Of a stretch of DNA of 64,000 nt, positions 58,560 to 64,000 are shown piece after piece; position 1 is the first letter of the stretch, and every line of letters starts with the position of its first letter. Position numbers and translations under genes: made by a program. Under the pieces are notes generated by a model. That model was not told where the DNA came from. It ran no database searches and saw nothing but the letters and a program-made list of their open reading frames with translations. Origin of the DNA: Maea johnstoni (lineage: Eukaryota; Annelida; Polychaeta; Spionida; Magelonidae); NCBI GenBank assembly GCA_963942565.1, contig OZ012698.1, positions 27,846,113 to 27,910,112 of the forward strand, read 5' to 3'.

Positions 58560-58998
58560 TATTGGCTGAATTCTCTCAAATTAGCATATGAAGTTGGTTG
58601 CTTCGATTTTATTGGCTCATTTTATTGACTCATTCACTATTAAAGCAAGCATATTCCAGAATCCAAAAACCAAGAATTAAGATTGATATTTAATTGGATA
58701 AATTTACCCAAAGTTTCAAGTCAACCAATCATATTACAGAATCCAATAACCCAGAATTAGATTCTGATATTTCATTGGCTGAATTCACTCCGAGTTTCAA
58801 GTCGACCAATCATATTCCAGTATCCAATCAATGCAGCATGCGGTTTCTCTCTCCTAGTTGTAAAATCATATTGCGTTGATCTTTGTCTCTCGCCATGAGC
58901 ACTCTGTGATCTCCTATCTGTCTCTTGGTCGCTCGCTCAATCGATGATCGCACGATCGCTCTGCTCCTTAAGATCGCCTCTTTCTGCAAGGTGCCGCC
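58560..58998 (+). promoter_or_regulatory. Putative internal promoter and 5' leader before ATG at 58999
   Basis: Repeats of about 80-100 bp carry CCAAT boxes (CAACCAATCATATT near 58721, GACCAATCATATTCC near 58804, and several ATTGG). A GC-richer, non-repetitive leader follows (58850-58998, GATCGC repeats). A 4-codon upstream ORF (58895-58909) and an in-frame TAA (58969-58971) precede GCCGCCATGA, a strong Kozak context. The ATG frame continues into exon 11. This arrangement suggests an alternative first exon; transcription is not shown by sequence alone. Confidence 0.5.
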
Positions 58999-59120
58999 AT
59001 GATTGAATCTTTCAGGAATGACCTTGACCAGACGGAAAACGCTAACATCGCCGACGAGGAGGAATCGATCCCTGCCATGGGATCGCCCGCCAAGATCAAG
59101 AAACCTCCTCCCATCATCGT
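58999..59120 (+). CDS. FARP1/2: Alternative first coding exon: MIESFRNDL... (5'-extended exon 11)
   Basis: ATG at 58999 in GCCGCCATGATT opens MIESFRNDLDQTENANIA, which enters the same frame as exon 11 (59016-59120). It would produce a protein without the FERM domain and giant linker but with the final linker and the DH-PH-PH part. The in-frame TAA 27 nt before the ATG means this ATG would be the true start of such a transcript. The same AG at 59014-59015 would serve as splice acceptor in the full-length mRNA. A chance ATG in an intron tail remains possible. Confidence 0.5.
59016..59120 (+). CDS. FARP1/2: FARP-like protein, linker exon 11
   Basis: This 105-nt exon completes a Lys codon, encodes NDLDQTENANIADEEES, then PAMGSPAKIKKPPPII, and leaves two bases of Val. 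It is an acidic then Lys/Pro-rich linker with no domain; the KKPPP segment could be an SH3-type ligand, which is inference only. Acceptor TGAATCTTTCAG (phase 2), donor ATCGT|GTAAGT (phase 2), consistent with exons 10 and 12. Confidence 0.85.
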
Positions 59121-61184
59121 GTAAGTGGGTCAGCTGATGATCACATGACCACACATGACCTTTGACCTTCTAACGTTTGACCTTTAACCCATGGTGATGG
59201 CTGCTGATTCGCTTGTTCTTTTTCATTCAATTTCAGTGCGTTAGTTGTAGGCGTCGTCGCTGAAAGTTTTTTCTCTAGGCTTGCCCTCAGATATTACATG
59301 CATGTGCCTGCACGTAGAATCAACCGTTCCCTAGAAACAGGATTGCCTGACAATAGTTGTTGAACCTGTGTACAAGCAGTGTATAAGAGTACCCCCATTT
59401 GTCTGATACAACAGAAGAAATTTTTGTAACTAGTCTATAACAAAGCTATTATGCAAATGTGTTCCCACAAAGTCTATTGGATAATGTTTCAAATATTTTC
59501 GGTAGTTCTGCTTAGTCATAAATTGTTTACTTATCAATCACATCCAGGACACACTGCATAAATGGCTTAATCACTTAAAGTGTCTTCCCGGAGGTATAGG
59601 TATAGGGACTTTGTAATACCATTTAATTTAGGTACTGCTTTGACCTTCGTCATCAGGGTGACCTTCAGTGTGACCTTGACCTAGTTATGCACAGTTCAAT
59701 CATCGTTTTCAGCTGACCTGCCAATCACATGTTAGGATGTCATTGACATGTTATGGTGTCAATCAGATGTTAGAATGTCTGCCAGATATTAGTAAAATAC
59801 CACATGTTGTTGGATTTCTTTTTTCTTGAGGGGTTTTGCCCAGCTTTGCCATCAAATTCTAAACATTTCAGCAGGTGATGGAATAGGCTCACTCATTTAA
59901 AGGTTACTTTGCTCTAAAAATACATGTTTTGATTTTGATAATTAGTAAGAAGGAACTGGTGAGATATATGTCACTCATAAAAGAGATAGGAAACCCTCCT
60001 GTTTGCATAGATCTGACAGGTCCTCTTTAAGAGGTCATAACTGGTTACTCCCAGACTGGTTAGGAGGTGGTTTGTGCCAGGTTCTCCGGTTTCCTCCATC
60101 ACTCACAAAAGGTTAGTCACAATTTGGCAGAAAAAGTGATGATAAGCAAACCTTCAAATTCCTGTTTCCTCCTCCAATATCTAACAGCCAATTATTTGAA
60201 AAATATGTAGGACTTAGGAAAAATAGGATATAGAAGCATATTGTTTAAGAAATAACTAAGGCACATTTTCATAAGGTTGTATTCACATGAAAGTGATTTT
60301 CTAACATGCAAACATAATGTGTGAATTTACCCATGTTTTAAACTAACCAAGTTATGTTTCCTGGTTTATTTAATTTTAAGCCAAGTTGTTCAAGTTTGTT
60401 TATAGAATTTAATATATATTGCTTTTTGCGTTTTTATTAATAAGATTGTGTTTTTATTAATAAGAATAGAATTTTGAATAAATGAATATTGATTGCCGTA
60501 AAAACTGCTTTGAGTGAATATTATAACAAATTAACACCCAATATCTGTAGTGCAGCAGCGCCACCTACTAGGACACCTTGATAACTATAATCACATCCAA
60601 ATGGGAACCACTGGATTTCACTAGTATGTACTCAGATTCAAGAATTTTATGCTACAATTATTACATAAAATATCATTCAAGTATTTTGTGTTACATTTAT
60701 GACACAGAATAGCATGCAGCTATTTTTTCTGTCACAATTTATACACAAAATATTTAAAGTATTTAGTGTTACAATAATTACACAAGGTAATTATTCAAGT
60801 ACTGTCTATAAGTCACGACTATTAGGTAAAATATTGGCTTAACTGAAGTATCCCGGACCCATCCTATAGTCCCCTAATTGAGATTCTAATAGTTCTATAC
60901 ATATAAATACCAATTAAACAAAATTGAATATAAATAAGGATTTTGTGTAACCCACAAATAGTGTGTGTGACCATTCTAGATAAGGTCTCTTGCTAATCGT
61001 TGGATGTTGTCATTTTCTTTGTCTTTTAGAGTCAAGTCCATGCCGTTTATGATTATATTTGTTGATTTTGATTCCGATGATTTCATATAGGATGAGATTT
61101 TTAATTTGCAGCATTCCCTGTAGGTGGCAGCCAGAGCCTCGTAGTGTTTAGGAGTTGTGCTAGTGCTTGCTACGAATTGTTTCT

Positions 61185-61339
61185 CTAGTTAACATCTGCA
61201 GACACCGTTAACCTTCTGAACCATTTTCGGGTATGGTAGGGGTATCGTAGATGGCAGGGTTTGACAGAAAGGCTTTTTAAAGAATTGTTTCTGTAATTAA
61301 CATATGCAGCAACCGTTAACCTTCTGAAGCATTTTCGGG

Positions 61340-61372
<33 letters not shown>

Positions 61373-61455
61373 TATCTTTATTTAACCATAGTATGGTATG
61401 GTATGGTATGGTAGGGGTATCGTAGATGGCAGGGTTTGTCTAAAAGGCTTTTAGA
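61185..61455. repeat. Tandem duplication split by (AAT)n and (GGTAT)n
   Basis: GCAGNACCGTTAACCTTCTGAA occurs at about 61198 and 61304. GGGGTATCGTAGATGGCAGG occurs at about 61239 and 61414. In the second copy (AAT)n, TTATCTTTATTTAACC and (TATGG)n separate the two halves. Confidence 0.8.
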
Positions 61456-61756
61456 GTATTTTGAGTATTTTGCTGCTTAAACTACTATGGTTCCCTTAAC
61501 TTATAATATTACTATAGAAATATGTTACCTGTTCATATCTCGAAGCTTGTTAAAGTTGGTTTCCCCTGATAGCAATAGGTGGCGCTGTCCGTCGCCCACC
61601 ATTTATAATATTATGCACCTGGATGGCCAATATTTATAATATGGCCACCAGATGTAGCCTTAACATATATCAATAAAAATGTTCCTCAGCTTTCCATTCT
61701 GCTTTATCCATTTTGTAAAATGAAGCCCAATGGTGACTTCAGTAATATCTAACCTA

Positions 61757-61985
61757 TTCAATCGACATGCTTGTCGCAGCCAAAACCCCCTGACAATTTT
61801 AGTGATATCTCTCTTACAAAAGCAATATTTAGAAAATATCTGAAGAAGAAGTGTTCATCAGAACTCTATCTACAAGTCCCCTTCAAATATTTTGTAAATT
61901 TATGCTTCATTCCAATGATCTTTTCATAAGTATGACAGGTCCAGACGACAAAGGTTAAAGAAAACTTTGAGGCATAAATGCATAC
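61757..61985. mobile_element. MITE family A, degraded ends
   Basis: Core AATATCTGAAGAAGAAGTG / CCCCTTCAAATATTTTGTA and GTATGACAGGTCCAGACGAC are kept. The left reads CCTATTCAATCGACATGC and the right GAGGCATAAATGCATA without clear TTAA. Confidence 0.6.
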
Positions 61986-62044
61986 CCAAGGCAAAGGTTA
62001 TTGAGGGAGGGGGAGTAGGAGACACAATGTTTTATGAAACACTG

Positions 62045-62225
62045 TGAAGAAAAATCAAAAGTGCAAAGATTTTTGAAAACCATCAAAACCCTGTGAAGTT
62101 GGTATTCATTGGTTAGCTCTGGCCGAGTGCTCTCAGATGAGTACCCATTTGCCAGGGTTTCAGTTAATTTTTTAGGTTTTTTGCATCATTTTGTATAGGC
62201 CAAATTAGCCTCCAGCAGCATAAAG
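62045..62225 (+). mobile_element. MITE family B, 5' truncated
   Basis: It starts within the family at AGTGCAAAGATTTTTGAAAA and includes GTGCTCTCAGATGAGTACCC and GCCAGGGTTTCAG, ending CAGCAGCATAAAGG before TTAA 62226-62229. Confidence 0.72.
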
Positions 62226-63222
62226 GTTAATCAGGAAATGTTTAGGGGGGTTAACTAATGCTATACAGTACTATTATTGATTTTCAGAATAATTTTGGCA
62301 TGCCAATACTGTGGCCTCCCCTTAATTGTCTAGTTGAACATGTATGCATCATATCCCCCTTAAGATGTGTAAAACTGTGTATAGCATAAGTAGCTATAGA
62401 GTTGTGACCTTATGTAATATTCCAATATACTCATAAACGTTAACCGTACATCAGAAATATTCAAACGGAATGATGTGAGATAGAATTTGTTCTAGCATGT
62501 TTCTTTTTCTCTTTTCTCACTCATTCATATTTATGCTTGATACTTATAAACATTAAATTATCATATATTTTGCATCCATTATTTTGTCTATCATTTGTTT
62601 TTTCTTCAGCTTTTCCTTAGCACCATTTGTAAATTGTCTGATCTCCTTAATTAAAGAATCTGGAGCAAAGTTTTTATTCCTGAATACAATGATTAATATA
62701 TTTATCCATGTTGAAATCACTTGCTTTCTTTGATATTGAAACTTTGAAGCCTTCATTTTGACATTCTCACTTTTGTTTCTGTAACATCTTGTCCTAAAAA
62801 TTGCAAAAATATAGATATTCATTTTATATAATGAACAGTAGAATCTTATAAGCAATCTCAACTTTTATTAGATTTCCCTAGAACATTACTTTCTAGTCTG
62901 TATTTGCTTTAGCTTCATTTTCTTGAACGTTTTCCTTCTTGCACTATTTCATCTAAATGCATTTTTTTTAAGAATCTGAATATATGGGATTGTAGTGTTC
63001 AATATTTTTTAAATGATATACTTCATCTAAACACACACTTTTTGATGCTTAAGCACTTTTTTCTGGATAAAGGAAATGGTTCTGTGTAATAAATACCCTT
63101 GCCGACCCTTGGATGGACTGCTACCTGAAAAGAGGAACACTGACCTTCGTATCACTAAAATGACCTTGACCTGATTAAATGACCTAGACCTGATTATATG
63201 ACCCTGACCTCTTGCATTCCAG

Positions 63223-63550
63223 GAATCCGCCAAAGTCTGAACGAGAAAGGGAATCAAATCTGCGCAGGGCTCAAAGCGACCAACAACAAATGCTGTACGA
63301 TGAAATATCAGAACCACGAGAAAACAGGGATGACATAGGATTTGCCGCTGCTGCCCCGCCAGAACCTGTCCCGCTCCCTGTCCGAGAGGCCAGGGTTCGA
63401 GAGTATCTTGTGGACTCCCACCCCACGCGAGAAGATCGGGTTCGAGATTACGCAGCCTCGAGGTCGACGGCGTCCGTGGGGCTGACCAGCAGTGCCAGTG
63501 TGACATCATCGCGAGGAACGGAAGATTCAGAGGATGAGACAAGGAGAAAG
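63223..63550 (+). CDS. FARP1/2: FARP-like protein, linker exon before DH domain
   Basis: This 328-nt exon completes Val and encodes 109 residues: NPPKSERERESNLRRAQSD, PEPVPLPVREARVREYL, EDRVRDYAASRS, and SVTSSRGTEDSEDETRRK. It is a charged Ser/Arg/Glu-rich linker with imperfect internal repeats (VREYLVDSHPTRED, VRDYAASRS). No domain is present. Acceptor GCATTCCAG (phase 2), donor AGAAAG|GTGTGA (phase 0). The donor lacks the usual +4A/+5G and is the weakest in the gene; reading through it gives an immediate Val-stop. Frame continuity with the DH exon supports its use. Confidence 0.88.
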
Positions 63551-63813
63551 GTGTGACATCCTGATATCTTAAATAGAAAAAATGGATTAGTTCATGGTTT
63601 TAGGTTTATAGAAAAGACATCAATTTTCTGACTTTCACGAATTGATTTATGATTAAATTTGATTTTATAAATAAATAACAATATTTTATATGAAAAAAAA
63701 ATTAAACCAATTTTTTTGAATTATTTCATAAAAAGTAACAATATTTTCACATTAGAAAAACTATTTGTTATCTAAATTGGAAGTGTTAATAGAAAGTGTT
63801 CTTGTATTTCCAG
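63551..63813 (+). other. Short intron before DH exon
   Basis: A 263-nt AT-rich intron with the acceptor TTCTTGTATTTCCAG. Nothing else is seen. Confidence 0.85.
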
Positions 63814-63903
63814 CGCTACCCAGCAGATAAGGCCTACTACATAGCAAAGGAACTGTTGATGACAGAAAGGACCTACAAGAAGGACTTAGAGGTCCTGACT
63901 GTG
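63814..63903 (+). CDS. FARP1/2: FARP-like protein, first exon of DH (RhoGEF) domain
   Basis: This 90-nt exon encodes RYPADKAYYIAKELLMTERT, then YKKDLEVLTV. It matches the start of the FARP1/FARP2 DH domain (PADKAYFIAKE...TERTYLKDLEVI, as I recall it). ELLMTERTYKKDLEVL is conserved region 1 of Dbl-family RhoGEFs, whose Glu contacts switch I of the GTPase. Acceptor TTTCCAG, donor GTG|GTAAGT, both phase 0. The rest of DH and the two PH domains lie beyond 64000. This exon makes the FARP assignment secure, because FERM plus RhoGEF occurs together in FARP-type proteins. Confidence 0.95.
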
Positions 63904-64000
63904 GTAAGTGAATTATTTCTGTTGCATAAAATTTCAACATACAAGTGTAATTGGATAGTTTTTCCAGTCATTAAGGACTCCATCATTTTTCTTAATGGAA
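63904..64000 (+). other. Start of the intron after the first DH exon
   Basis: The intron starts GTAAGT and is cut by the window edge. Nothing else is seen. Confidence 0.85.

Larger units (their letters stand above)
55945..59015 (+). other. Intron between linker exons 10 and 11
   Basis: A 3.1-kb intron. It contains a TAATTACCATATTTG minisatellite (56778-57037), an 18-base C tract (57734-57751), a complete family-A MITE (57989-58210), CCAAT-bearing repeats (58560-58835) and the putative internal promoter and leader (58836-58998). CTCF-like CCACCAGGTGGC is at 56053-56064 and CCACCAGGTGAC at 57061. Confidence 0.8.
59121..63222 (+). other. Intron between exons 11 and 12
   Basis: A 4.1-kb intron. 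It has nuclear-receptor-like words near both ends (TGACCTTTGACCT 59156; TGACCTTGACCT 59671 and 63161). It also holds CTCF-like motifs (60558-60572, 61576-61585), a duplicated segment with a microsatellite insertion (61185-61455), a diverged family-A MITE (61757-61985) and a family-B MITE (62045-62225). The AT-rich part 62230-63130 shows nothing I recognise. Confidence 0.8.

Noticed and set aside
58828-59154. 108-codon minus-strand frame
   Set aside because: It is antisense to exon 11 and its leader. The sense frame has splice sites and phase continuity.
63027-63542. 171-codon minus-strand frame
   Set aside because: It is antisense to exon 12, which joins in frame to the DH exon on the plus strand.

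Overview
The window lies inside one large, intron-rich animal gene on the + strand. Its exons encode a FARP-type protein (FERM, RhoGEF and pleckstrin domain protein, like FARP1/FARP2 in vertebrates and Cdep in flies). Thirteen exons can be joined with matching splice phases. They run from the middle of the FERM F1 lobe (exon 1, 699-803) through F2, F3 and the FERM-adjacent region (exons 2-8, to 13766). A single giant exon follows (18991 to about 22796 or 22921), then three linker exons and the first exon of the DH (RhoGEF) domain (63814-63903). The start of the FERM domain lies upstream of the window. The rest of the DH domain and the PH domains lie downstream. A fourteenth, 42-nt in-frame exon (9676-9717) is probably an alternative cassette in the FERM F3 lobe. 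No second protein-coding gene, functional tRNA, rRNA, retrovirus, LTR element or LINE reading frame was found.

The organism looks like an invertebrate bilaterian, probably a marine deuterostome such as an echinoderm. This is inferred from vertebrate-like FARP exon structure, AT-rich introns full of (TA)n, (AAT)n and C-tract repeats, and interspersed families I do not recognise from vertebrates. Species and phylum cannot be fixed by reading alone.

Layout: 1-700 holds a trinucleotide repeat and a tandem array whose units resemble the splice acceptor of exon 1. 700-4733 holds six closely spaced FERM exons. 4734-13108 is a long intron containing the 42-nt microexon, RFX-like and nuclear-receptor-like motifs and a (TA)n array. 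13109-13766 holds the last FERM/FA exons. 13767-18990 is an intron with a GC-richer non-repetitive block near 15.7-16.0 kb. 18991-22921 is the giant exon, coding a disordered acidic linker of about 1,270-1,310 residues. 22922-55733 is a 33-kb intron packed with satellites, two families of palindromic TTAA-flanked MITEs, a Harbinger-like MITE, tRNA-like tandem arrays, several ZNF143-like and CTCF-like motifs, and a few unique blocks that could be enhancers. 55734-64000 holds the linker exons, an apparent internal promoter with a strong Kozak ATG at 58999, and the first DH exon.

By family knowledge the protein would use its FERM domain to bind membrane lipids and receptors, and its DH-PH module to activate Rho/Rac GTPases. 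The sequence suggests three layers of isoform control: the FERM microexon, a choice between a stop codon and a splice donor at the end of the giant exon (a FERM-only protein versus the full protein), and a downstream start that would give a FERM-less DH-PH protein.
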